Shown here: positions 29,457-38,234 of the stretch, in pieces
Position numbering within the stretch: position 1 is the stretch's first letter
Layout of the letters: each line of letters opens with the position of its first letter
DNA from: Cylindrotheca closterium
Taxonomy: Eukaryota; Bacillariophyta; Bacillariophyceae; Bacillariales; Bacillariaceae
Reading direction: 5' to 3'
Length of the DNA: 64,000 nt
Assembly: GCA_933822405.4 (NCBI GenBank)
Contig: CAKOGP040001112.1
Coordinates: 929,647-993,646 of the forward strand
Made by a program: the position numbers and the translations under genes
Notes under the pieces: model-generated
Told to the model about the DNA's origin: nothing
The model's database searches: none
Seen by the model: the letters and a program-made list of their open reading frames with translations, nothing else

Positions 29457-30815
29457 CTATTGCACCACCCATGCATGCGGCAGGCATTTGTCTTTGAGAC
29501 CGCCTGCCGCTCTACCACGACCAGGACGACGGCAATCGAAAGTACGATTGCGCAAACCACGATAATCTTTCACGGTGCCTTCGTTGCTAGGAAGTGGAAA
29601 CCGAAGAAACTCCTTCGAAACAATTTTCGTTCGATTCTGACGACCTTGCTTCTTGAACTTTATCCATGTAGAGTAGTTGCAGCACCAGTCAACATAGCTT
29701 TTGTAGCACTGCATTGTTGGAGCGACTTCTTTCCATTCAGTAGTTTCCTTCTTTTTGTGGGGCTCAAACTTTGGAATGACCTCGCAATAAGGAGTCTCCA
29801 CACCTTGTGATTCCTTTCCGAATGCTAGTGACATTGGAGCAGTTTGGCTAAAAGAACTAGGAGTGGCAGCAATCACAACATCCGCGTGACTGAGAAGGAA
29901 CATGTCGGAAAGAGTATCTGTCCAACCTTTCAAACAAGACGAGTAGTCATCAGTCTCGTCGCCCATATTGTGCACCTTGGCTGCCTCACCAAACATGACC
30001 CCTGTCCCCTCTTCCATCCTCGTTTGCGGCAAGTCTAAGACTTTGATTTGATGGGGAGACAATTGGTTCCGAAACATATCAATCGTCGACGGCGTATCAG
30101 TTGCAATGTACACCACTAGTTCGTTGGATCCTGCTTTACGGAAGCCTTCTTGGAGAACTAACTTTACAACGTCCCCCACCCATACCTGTAGATTGTTTAT
30201 CGAGCGACCCTTTCTGTCAAAGTCGCCTCCTTCGCCGTTTCCCGCTCGGATATGGATCCCAACAACAGTAGCTTTGGAAAAGTTCTCTCGCACAAAGGCA
30301 TCTACGACGGGCTTTCCCCGAAATCGATCCCTCAGGGATGTGTACAACTCAAGATCCGAAGTAATCTTGTCTCTTGGACAGGCACATTCACTCTGATCAG
30401 TCACAGGCTGTCGAGATATCGCAAGGAATCCAGAAATTTCATTGTAGAATGGTAGCAATAGACCTCGAGACTCGATGTGAGACAACTCTTCTTCTCGATA
30501 CGGCCGAAATAAATAGGAGAAGACTTCGATTGGTGCCTTCTCACCACACCAACCCCAAAAAGCACGTAGTTCAAAACGCTTTTGTTTCGCAACGTACGCT
30601 GCCAGTGACATCCTAACTAAGCGGTGGCCTAAGCCACAGCATGCATAGTAATCAACAGATGAAAGATCTTCCAATTTTGGATTCACTGTCTGTTTCGGTT
30701 CATGTTGAATGGAAGATCGTGATTGCAAATTGTAGATAGACCAGGAAAATACTACAATATAGAGCAGAAGAAAGGAAGATGCGATCACCGTAAGGTGGAA
30801 CCTGTTCAGTCGCAT
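29457..30815 (-). CDS. Type II membrane glycosyltransferase-like protein
   Basis: Start set at 30815, giving 452 residues led by a signal anchor (HLTVIASSFLLLYIVVFSWSIYN); the frame runs upstream to further ATGs at 30980 and 30944, which would put a long cytosolic tail in front of the anchor. The luminal part is ~400 residues with several Cys, N-glycosylation sequons (NYST, NRT) and the stretch TVVGIHIRAGNGEGGDF. An H-x-R motif preceded by hydrophobics resembles the GDP-fucose-binding region of GT-B fucosyltransferases such as GT23, with DVVIAATPSSFSQTAP later in the second Rossmann-like lobe. This supports a Golgi fucosyl- or related transferase, but the family is not certain. Divergent from the thioredoxin gene. 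Confidence 0.55.
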   Translation of the reverse strand: MRLNRFHLTVIASSFLLLYIVVFSWSIYNLQSRSSIQHEPKQTVNPKLEDLSSVDYYACCGLGHRLVRMSLAAYVAKQKRFELRAFWGWCGEKAPIEVFSYLFRPYREEELSHIESRGLLLPFYNEISGFLAISRQPVTDQSECACPRDKITSDLELYTSLRDRFRGKPVVDAFVRENFSKATVVGIHIRAGNGEGGDFDRKGRSINNLQVWVGDVVKLVLQEGFRKAGSNELVVYIATDTPSTIDMFRNQLSPHQIKVLDLPQTRMEEGTGVMFGEAAKVHNMGDETDDYSSCLKGWTDTLSDMFLLSHADVVIAATPSSFSQTAPMSLAFGKESQGVETPYCEVIPKFEPHKKKETTEWKEVAPTMQCYKSYVDWCCNYSTWIKFKKQGRQNRTKIVSKEFLRFPLPSNEGTVKDYRGLRNRTFDCRRPGRGRAAGGLKDKCLPHAWVVQ

Positions 30816-31047
30816 CAGTTGACCATGATGGTGTGGAATGAATGCAGATTTGAGATTGTGGATTATTGTGCGTCTTTTGCGTTCACAATAGTACTGAACT
30901 AGCTCAAATACTCGATTGGGTCGACCGGTTGGAATTATCCACATCCTCCGATATCCATCAACTCGAACACGTGGAGGCATCAACAATTCAAGAACGCTTC
31001 CAATTTTTCATCGTATTCACAACTTCATTCCAAGCATCCAACCCACG

Positions 31048-33243
31048 ATGAAATCATCATCTTCCTTATCTATCTTACTGCTTCTCGCTGCGGCCAATGT
31101 GGCAGCTGGAATATCCAGGTCTCCTTTCGGACTTGCTGTTCCATCATTTATTCCCCGTGGTGGTGAAAGTGTCACTAACGAGAAGACGAAAGAAGAAACT
31201 CTTGACGAGAAAGTGCAATCTGCCATGAAAAAACTTGGAATTTCGGCTGGGGACGAGGATGAAATGGCATGCAAAGATGGCGTATGCACGATACCGAATG
31301 CAAATGTGAATACAGAGAGCGCAAGTGCAGTTGATCCCAACCAACTTGCCAGGGAAGTTGCGGAAGAAATGAATGTGGATCCCAGCCTTGCCATGGCTGC
31401 CATCGGTGCTACATCTACATTTGGAACAAACAACCAACGACTCTACAATGGAAAAGCAGCAAGAGAAATGATTCAACAAGAATTGGATTTGATTGCCAAC
31501 ATTCCAGAAGAGAGTGAGGAGGCTCAACAGTTGATTAGCGAAGGATTCGATCCGTTCATGAGTCGACGAGCCTTGGCGTTTGCAGAAAAGAACATGGACG
31601 ATGCTCGAGCCATCCTATTGGCAGACAAATTTGACCAAGAAGAAGAGGAAGCAGAGGAGCAGAAATCTAAGGAAGCAGAAGACGACGAAGCGGCAATCAG
31701 AGCTCAACTGCGTGACGAAAAGAAAAATAATGATGTCGTGGAGGTCAAGGCAAATTTTGACCCAACGACACTTCCCCTTAACTCCACTGCCGCACCAGCA
31801 AAACCACAGGCACCAGAGGGAATGCCCAAACCAGCAGCAAAGGAATCTGTTGTCTTTGAAGCGACCACGGCACAACTTCAAGAACTCGTTTTGGAGTCCC
31901 CTGTTCCCGTTCTTTTGGACGTTTATGCAGACTGGTGTGGCCCATGCAAAGCACTGACCCCGGCTTTATCAGAAATGGCTGTCAAATCTGGTGGCGCTTT
32001 TCGATTGGTGAAGCTCAACTCGGATAATGAAAAGCCCGCGAGTGCAGCCTTGGAGGTGAAGGCACTTCCAACAGTGTTTGGAATTCGCGACGGAAAGATT
32101 ATCCACATGTTCGAAGGAATGCCAAAATCAGAAGAAATGATGAAGAATTTCATGATGGGTCTATTCAATGCTGCACCTTTCCAACCAGCAGTCACAGATA
32201 AGCAAACCTTGAAATACGAAGAGTTGACGGCCAAACTCATCAAGACTGCAAGTTCCGCATCGTTTCCTTTCTCGGCTCGGGAGCGCTTGACGGAACGAAT
32301 CAACACGCGACTGAATGAGCTGGTGGAGAGCGATTCAATCAGCGACGTTGAGGGAGCAGCAAGACTCATGCGTACGCTATTCAATAACATTGTATTGCAC
32401 CCATTGGATAAGAAGTACCGTTCCGTGAACTTGGAAAACAAGGCCGTTGCTTCAAAAATTGGAAGCAGCACTATCTGCCTTTCGATTTTAAAAAGCGTCG
32501 GTTTTGGGAAATCCGGCTCTGGATTGATCATTGGCAAAGATAAGAAGATTGTTAATTTGGCACCACTCATGATTGCAAGAGATGCTATTGATCATTGGAT
32601 TCAAAAGAACGAGCGCGAGATGGTTGCCGCAGCACGAAGGCAAAAGGACCTAATCGATAGAGAAAAGGTGCAAGCAGAGCTTGCAGCTGCTGCTGAACAA
32701 CAAGAAGCTGAAGAGGAAGAGGAAGAAGAAGAGGTTGATTCCACCATTTGCAAATTGAAGGTGCGACTAGATGGCAAGAAGAAGGTACATGAAATGGATT
32801 TGAGTGAAGACGACCCTATTAGTAAAGTCGCAGATCTCCTAGAGATTGATCAATCGCAGGAATTCCAAATCACATGTGTTGCCAAGCGATTGGTGTTGAA
32901 GTCAACCGACAAAGCAGCGATGCAAAAGTCACTGAAGGAACACAAGTTGATGCCTGCAGCTGCTGTTGTTGTTAAGGTGGGCGAAGGATCAACAACTGAT
33001 GTATCGAGCCTGAAAGAAAGAGCAACAAAGAAGGCTCTGAAAAAGGGAAGTCATTCAATGCACAGTATCGGCATCTACGCGAAAGATGACAACAATAAAG
33101 CTGAACTTATTGACGGTGGTGGCGGCGTTTGGTACGAACACGATATTTCCGACGACGAAGATGAAGCAGCAGAATCCGCGGAAGACGAAACAGGGGAAAA
33201 TGCCGAGAAAGTCGACGATGGAATTGAAGAGAAAGACGAATAA
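31048..33243 (+). CDS. Secretory/plastid-complex thioredoxin with UBA-like and UBX-like regions
   Basis: 731 residues from ATG 31048; the upstream extension of the frame has no ATG before it. A signal peptide (MKSSSSLSILLLLAAANVAAG) is followed by SRSPFGLAVPSFIPRGG, with Arg-Gly-Gly as often seen after diatom ER leaders. Residues ~164-195 (EGFDPFMSRRALAFAEKNMDDARAIL) look like a UBA helix bundle. A thioredoxin domain sits at ~267-375 with the redox site DWCGPCKALTP near 296-300 and the cis-Pro ALPTVFG. Residues ~567-650 (CKLKVRLDGKKKVHEMDL to LMPAAAVVVKV) resemble a UBX beta-grasp. The C-terminus is acidic. UBA-UAS-UBX is the layout of CDC48 cofactors; here a real thioredoxin replaces the UAS domain. 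With its signal peptide it could serve a CDC48 outside the cytosol such as the SELMA machinery of the complex plastid. Domain calls except thioredoxin are tentative. Confidence 0.75.
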   Translation: MKSSSSLSILLLLAAANVAAGISRSPFGLAVPSFIPRGGESVTNEKTKEETLDEKVQSAMKKLGISAGDEDEMACKDGVCTIPNANVNTESASAVDPNQLAREVAEEMNVDPSLAMAAIGATSTFGTNNQRLYNGKAAREMIQQELDLIANIPEESEEAQQLISEGFDPFMSRRALAFAEKNMDDARAILLADKFDQEEEEAEEQKSKEAEDDEAAIRAQLRDEKKNNDVVEVKANFDPTTLPLNSTAAPAKPQAPEGMPKPAAKESVVFEATTAQLQELVLESPVPVLLDVYADWCGPCKALTPALSEMAVKSGGAFRLVKLNSDNEKPASAALEVKALPTVFGIRDGKIIHMFEGMPKSEEMMKNFMMGLFNAAPFQPAVTDKQTLKYEELTAKLIKTASSASFPFSARERLTERINTRLNELVESDSISDVEGAARLMRTLFNNIVLHPLDKKYRSVNLENKAVASKIGSSTICLSILKSVGFGKSGSGLIIGKDKKIVNLAPLMIARDAIDHWIQKNEREMVAAARRQKDLIDREKVQAELAAAAEQQEAEEEEEEEEVDSTICKLKVRLDGKKKVHEMDLSEDDPISKVADLLEIDQSQEFQITCVAKRLVLKSTDKAAMQKSLKEHKLMPAAAVVVKVGEGSTTDVSSLKERATKKALKKGSHSMHSIGIYAKDDNNKAELIDGGGGVWYEHDISDDEDEAAESAEDETGENAEKVDDGIEEKDE

Positions 33244-33334
33244 TTGCTGAATCTCTATTGCAGCCAAAATTTGGCCCTTTTATTTGTACATTGTTGATTT
33301 TATTGTTGGCTGCCGAAGAGGACGTATCTAAGAG

Positions 33335-36300
33335 TTAGATGTGTCTCTCTGCAGTGAGATCTAGAATTTCAACTTCGCCATCTGTTCCCCCGATTGCCAA
33401 CAAGCTATCCGAACCGGGAGCTTTTGGGACCCATCGCAGCGTCTGCATGCAGTTCTTCCCCTTGTTTCTTTGTATTTCAGTGAAGCATGTCAAAGCCTGC
33501 CTTTGCCAATTATAATCCATCTCATTCACAGCAAGACCACACCTTAGGTAGGACAAGTCCATAATAGTCACAGTTCCATCACTTATGGCTGCAGCAAGCA
33601 AGCCATCACTATCCCAATCAAGATCATACACTACGCCATTCCTTGGGACCTCAAGCACCATCTCCCAACTACGCTCCGTATCTCGGATTTCTAGAATGCA
33701 TACTTTTTTATCTTCTCCAGCATATGCGCAATATTGCAATCCCGTTTCAGTTGGCGGACCCCATGCAAGTGCAAGGCCTGCTTGGCTAGTCTTTACCTCA
33801 AAGAGTCGTCGCCATTTCGAGGGGGAATCAGATGAAGTGTCAAAGAACGCCAAGTTCTGGTTCCTTCCAACTAAGGCTAGCCATTTCCCATCTGGTGACC
33901 ACGAAGCAGCCAGCGACAACGATCGACTTGAGCTTCCCATCTCGAGGACGCTAGAAAAGTTCGACGAGCTGGGCAGCGGAAGTGAGTCGTTCTTCAGAGA
34001 ATTGATACCGCAGGATTTTGTAAAGTCGGCTGTGGCGTCAAGGATCGAAGGGGATGAACCGCAAACAGCGATAAATTGACTTGTAGGGTCAACCGAAATG
34101 CCGCAAATATTCCCAATGCCGCGAATGATTTTTGCAACAGCGAAACCTGATGCACCAAGCGACATGGATTCATCATGATTTCTTCTCGAAAGCACAACAA
34201 TCTTGCTCTCAGAAGCAATCACAATGAATGCTCCGTTAGGACTCCATTTGATAGAAAGCGTACCAAGGCAATCGAGGACCATTTCGTAACAAACGGAGAA
34301 AGCGGAACCAGCAACCTTGAATATGGTGACGACTCCCTCCTTGTTACCAACGATTGCCATTCGGCCGTCGGGCGAAAACTCGACAGCGAGAATTGGTGAT
34401 ATGGAGTGGAAGCAATGGCCCTGAACGTAACGTGATTTTGTTGTTTCTATAGCCAAAACATTGCTGTGTTGTCCAGTAATCACCAGGAATTGATCTTTTG
34501 GGTGCCATTTTGCGGATAGTGGATTCATTCCTTTGAGGTCTAAAATGATTGCCGTTTGCCATGTGCCTTCCGCGTCAAGAATCGATATCTCAGAAGAAAG
34601 ACCCCCAACAGCCAAATGCGAACCACTGCTCGAACAGGTAAGGAATTGTACCCATTTCTCTCGTTTTATTCTATGAATCGCTTCCCAACCATCTGTCCTT
34701 ATTATAGTGATTGCGAAATCTTCTCCTCCAGAGTAGAGCCATTTTCCATTGGGCGACCACTCTATATCGAGGATAGAATCTTCCATTTTGAAATTTGCAA
34801 CATTAGAAATCTCAATCTGTGTTCCATCTTGCCGTTCCAGGAACGAGTATACGCCGAGTATGCCGTCTTCGTCCCCAACAGCAAATGATAACCCGTCTGG
34901 ACTGAACTTTACAGCATTCACCCATGCTGGTTTCAGATCAATTGTCTTGAGAATTTTACTCTGTATCGCGTTCCTTCCACTGCTGTATTCGGTGCTTGCT
35001 GAAGCACTATCGTCGTCTTCTGAGGAGCCAATTCCAAAAATATGAACTTTACCATCGCGATTCCCTGTGATTAACGTTTTGCTGTTACATCTCCAATCTA
35101 AGGAACCGACATATGTCCCGGCAGAAAGTGTGTGAATGATTGGGTATGGCTCGGTAGGTGCAAGTATAGAAACAGCATCACCAGTGCCTCCAATAGCAAT
35201 GAAATTGCTACCCCAAGCAACACATCGAATGGAACCAGTTCCCCTGTTAAGGGACCCACTCATACGCTTGTCGTGTTTCACTCTCCAAATCGGCGATGAG
35301 CGCGTATCAATAACGGCAAGATGGTGGTTCTCCGTAGCTATGGCAAGTCGATCTCCGCTTGGTGACCATGCACTACCCCAAGTCCATCCTTCTCTCATGA
35401 TCTCATGCACTATCACCGTTCTTGATTGCCCAGGGGCATATGTGCTAGCAGAAGTTTCATCGTTGCATCCCGAACTTTGATTCTCTATCCAATCCGGCAT
35501 CTGGGTGTGAACACTATCGTCCGGTTTGTCATGGATGGCCTTGACGATGGAATTGGGCATTTGTGTTCTTGATGATCCTACATCAACGTGTTTCGCTGTA
35601 TCATCTCCACCATTCATTGAACTCCTAGGATTCATTTGATCGCCAAAGATAGAATACCATTTTGAGTTCTGAATTTCCTTGGAATCTTCTTTGGCAACTA
35701 GCGACCTAATCACTTTTGGTTCGATGGCATTGATCGAAGAATCTTCGATTTGTGTAACCCCCTTGCGAGTAGAATTTGATAAATTCTTCTCGTCATTGCT
35801 AAAGCTTGCATCTTGCTCTTCGGTTGAGATTTCTACTTCTCCTCGAAACGTTGGACTGTTTTTTTGACCACGTTGATTGACTTGATCGATAAAAAAAGGC
35901 AGGGGTTCCTCATTACTAGCTGCGAAGGAAATCTGCTCGTACTTTGGAGTTGTGTCCTTTTTACTTTCGGAGTATATTGAACGAATTTCTGTTTCTGTGG
36001 GCATATCACCGTATGGCATGTCGATTTCTATTGATCGTTGTTTTAACCGTTCAATTCGATGGTGTTGGAGCAATGAATTGGCAGAGGCCAAGACCTCTTC
36101 GGTTGAGCCAAGTTTCAAGGAATCTCTACGACATGACGTTTCTATGGGTGCAGATTCATCGGCATCTGACGGATGACTGGGAGTTGTTTCCACCTCTTCA
36201 ATGCTACTGTTAAAGGCAGTCACGGCTGCAGCCCTGTTGCCAGAACTAGCCAAGGACTCTTCTGCGGGCCCACTTTTTAAGGCACTATCAGGACTTTTTT

Positions 36301-36544
36301 CTTCTACCCTTGTGGATTCACAAGAATCTGACTGCTGATGAGCGGGTGTCCTTTCAGTTTCTTCCAGATTGCTTGTAGAAGTTGTACTGTCTGTCCTCTT
36401 ATCGTCAGAGCTCTGTGAGCCCAGCGAGGCCGTCTGTTGCCACATCTCCGGCGATACCTGATTGCTTGATAAAAAATCAGTTTCAATCTTTGACTCTCCT
36501 AGTTCAGTCACATTGACAGCCGAATACACACTCGAATCTCCCAT
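33335..36544 (-). CDS. Large WD40-repeat protein
   Basis: 1069 residues from the ATG at 36544 (an upstream TTG is not a start). Residues 1-385 are Ser/Glu/Thr-rich and disordered, with repeated short Asp/Ser/Glu-Thr-Ser segments. Residues ~385-1065 hold about a dozen WD40 blades: WTWGSAWSPSGDRLAIA, IRCVAWGSNFIAIGG, VGSLDWRCNSKTLITG, VNAVKFSPDGLSFAVG, ILDIEWSPNGKWLYSGG, ILAVEFSPDGRMAIVG, LSLAASWSPDGKWLALVG and VYDLDWDSDGLLAAA. Two beta-propellers in tandem would fit. Several blades have degenerate terminal WD. The family cannot be named; such proteins scaffold trafficking, signalling or ciliary complexes. The C-terminal blades are spaced regularly, so no break is evident. Confidence 0.8.
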   Translation of the reverse strand: MGDSSVYSAVNVTELGESKIETDFLSSNQVSPEMWQQTASLGSQSSDDKRTDSTTSTSNLEETERTPAHQQSDSCESTRVEEKSPDSALKSGPAEESLASSGNRAAAVTAFNSSIEEVETTPSHPSDADESAPIETSCRRDSLKLGSTEEVLASANSLLQHHRIERLKQRSIEIDMPYGDMPTETEIRSIYSESKKDTTPKYEQISFAASNEEPLPFFIDQVNQRGQKNSPTFRGEVEISTEEQDASFSNDEKNLSNSTRKGVTQIEDSSINAIEPKVIRSLVAKEDSKEIQNSKWYSIFGDQMNPRSSMNGGDDTAKHVDVGSSRTQMPNSIVKAIHDKPDDSVHTQMPDWIENQSSGCNDETSASTYAPGQSRTVIVHEIMREGWTWGSAWSPSGDRLAIATENHHLAVIDTRSSPIWRVKHDKRMSGSLNRGTGSIRCVAWGSNFIAIGGTGDAVSILAPTEPYPIIHTLSAGTYVGSLDWRCNSKTLITGNRDGKVHIFGIGSSEDDDSASASTEYSSGRNAIQSKILKTIDLKPAWVNAVKFSPDGLSFAVGDEDGILGVYSFLERQDGTQIEISNVANFKMEDSILDIEWSPNGKWLYSGGEDFAITIIRTDGWEAIHRIKREKWVQFLTCSSSGSHLAVGGLSSEISILDAEGTWQTAIILDLKGMNPLSAKWHPKDQFLVITGQHSNVLAIETTKSRYVQGHCFHSISPILAVEFSPDGRMAIVGNKEGVVTIFKVAGSAFSVCYEMVLDCLGTLSIKWSPNGAFIVIASESKIVVLSRRNHDESMSLGASGFAVAKIIRGIGNICGISVDPTSQFIAVCGSSPSILDATADFTKSCGINSLKNDSLPLPSSSNFSSVLEMGSSSRSLSLAASWSPDGKWLALVGRNQNLAFFDTSSDSPSKWRRLFEVKTSQAGLALAWGPPTETGLQYCAYAGEDKKVCILEIRDTERSWEMVLEVPRNGVVYDLDWDSDGLLAAAISDGTVTIMDLSYLRCGLAVNEMDYNWQRQALTCFTEIQRNKGKNCMQTLRWVPKAPGSDSLLAIGGTDGEVEILDLTAERHI

Positions 36545-36943
36545 TACAAATAAAAACAACCCAGGAAGCTTTCATTCATTTCTCGATTTCTTCACCAATT
36601 TTTGGACTTTTTCTCTTCGCAAAGAACCACTCGAAACGAAATTGAACGTGTCCCTTTATTTATTGAAATCCTGCAGTGTGGCCTCTGGATAAGCTACAAG
36701 TATGCTCTTGGATCCAATGCTCGGAGGAGATCGACAAGAAGTTGTCTCTCTCAACTTGTTCGAGCCGAGAGTTGGCCGTGTAAGCATGTCGACGAAGACA
36801 CGAACAATGAAATGTAAACAGATATGTATACTTGTATGATCAACAGCGATTAAAACGTGCAGTCGAGTCATTCGACCAAACAGTCTGTCAGGTGTCATGT
36901 CATGTCATGTTGAAAAAACAAAAACGAAACAACCAAAACAACG
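36545..36943. other. Divergent intergenic region
   Basis: About 400 bases between divergent genes. It contains GTGTCATGTCATGTCATGTTG, an ATGTC-type short repeat, at about 36891-36912. No gene supported. Confidence 0.5.
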
Positions 36944-38014
36944 ATGGCATCCAAGAACCTTCTAAAGCCTTCAGGTTTGAGTGCGTTTCGTCGGTTCCTC
37001 CGAGAAGAAACACCAACGCTTCGAAAATCTCCAGTACTCGTCATCGCGAGTGAGTCTGCGGATCACGGGGTGAAAACTCTAAAGGCGGTTGAAGATGCAT
37101 GCCGAGCTGTGAATTATGTACTCACTCAAGAAATGGGGCTCAGAATCGTGCAGTCTTCGATATCTTCGGCATTTCCTACGATACATGATTTGGAGCAGAG
37201 ATTAGAGCTGATTCGACGGACCGGGGCCTCAAGTGTCGTTGCAGTGGGTTCAGGCGCTGCCATTGATTTGTCAAAAGTTCTTCCACATCAAAAAGAAATC
37301 GAGCATCTAATGCTGGTCCCGTCTACATCTGCTGCAATGCTGGCGGCAAGCTCTTCACATTCTCTGTTTCTTGATAGTGTTGATGAGGCCTTGGTTCCCT
37401 TTCCGTCTGCTTTGGGCACGCCACAAACCAACACAAATATCATTTCTTTGGAACCATCGTACTTAGCATCGGCAGAACTATCTCACGTCCTATTTGCAAC
37501 TCTGGCAATAGTACTGGATGCATGCTACCGAAAAAGTTCTCATCCGATATTGTTGGAAGCGGTACGGAATCTTGTCGAAGTGCTCGGAAATCCGGATAAG
37601 GACCGTGATCATGCCACAGCACAAGAATTATTGTATCAATCCGGAATGCTACTATCGTACGGTCTTGGTCAAGATGATCGATCCATACCAATCGCTCTGT
37701 CCTCGTCATTGATTCCTACTATTTTCCCTCATATCCATGTCCTGTCATTCTTTGCCAGCTTGTTGCCTGGAATTTGTGAGCTTGTCGACGAACAAGATCA
37801 CGATGACGAAGCCGTCGTGAAGTTAGTGCAGATGGTGAAGTCAATATCGCCAGAATCAATTCCTCAACTGGCAGTGAACGATGCGAACCTAGATGGATTC
37901 TCTGTTCCTGATATGTCGCTATCTCACATTCAAAGCAATCAAGCCCTATGGAAATCCTTTGATGTTCCAAATAAAGTCTTGCTGCAAATACTGGAGCGAA
38001 GTGTCCAAAAATAA
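36944..38014 (+). CDS. Iron-type alcohol dehydrogenase-fold protein, metal site degenerate
   Basis: Single exon, 356 residues. The layout follows the iron-ADH/dehydroquinate-synthase fold: an N-terminal Rossmann-like domain with SVVAVGSGAAIDLSKVL (where the GGGS-x-x-D-x-A-K nucleotide motif is expected), PSTSAAML in place of the P-T-x-x-G-T/S-S loop, then an all-helical C-terminal domain. In the C-terminal part the segment usually carrying metal-binding His (H-A-L-x-H...HG) reads IALSSSLIPTIFPHIHVL, so the first His is replaced by Ile and only later His remain. Iron coordination is therefore doubtful. It might use another metal, bind no metal or be a pseudoenzyme. A basic N-terminus (SGLSAFRRFLREETPTLRKS) could be a mitochondrial leader. 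Family fold is moderate; activity unknown. Confidence 0.6.
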   Translation: MASKNLLKPSGLSAFRRFLREETPTLRKSPVLVIASESADHGVKTLKAVEDACRAVNYVLTQEMGLRIVQSSISSAFPTIHDLEQRLELIRRTGASSVVAVGSGAAIDLSKVLPHQKEIEHLMLVPSTSAAMLAASSSHSLFLDSVDEALVPFPSALGTPQTNTNIISLEPSYLASAELSHVLFATLAIVLDACYRKSSHPILLEAVRNLVEVLGNPDKDRDHATAQELLYQSGMLLSYGLGQDDRSIPIALSSSLIPTIFPHIHVLSFFASLLPGICELVDEQDHDDEAVVKLVQMVKSISPESIPQLAVNDANLDGFSVPDMSLSHIQSNQALWKSFDVPNKVLLQILERSVQK

Positions 38015-38161
38015 ATTTCGAGTTATGCCATCATCAATCCTAGTACACTGCTTCCCGAAATTTGTACAGTACTGTATTTAATTGAGACTCATCGGTTGTT
38101 TGTCATTTATGTTTGCTTTGCAGGAGTCCCGCAACTTCGCGAGTCGCGTTTTAAAAATTTG

Positions 38162-38169
38162 TGACGTAA
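38162..38169 (+). promoter_or_regulatory. CRE-like TGACGTAA site upstream of the shikimate fusion gene
   Basis: TGACGTAA lies 66 bases before the start codon at 38235, the same octamer as at 16625-16632 before another plastid gene. Sequence seen; role inferred. Confidence 0.3.
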
Positions 38170-38234
38170 GAACGACTGAAACGAATGGCTTCGCAGTTTA
38201 CATCCAATCGATCAATCAAGCCACAAGATCCAAG

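Noticed and set aside
30816..30986. Upstream extension of the glycosyltransferase-like frame
   Set aside because: It lies in the 230-base divergent promoter region next to the thioredoxin gene and would put a 55-residue basic tail before the signal anchor; the ATG at 30815 is simpler, although the longer form cannot be excluded.
38082..38234. Upstream extension of the shikimate fusion frame
   Set aside because: It starts at a TTG and would bury the signal peptide that begins at 38235.
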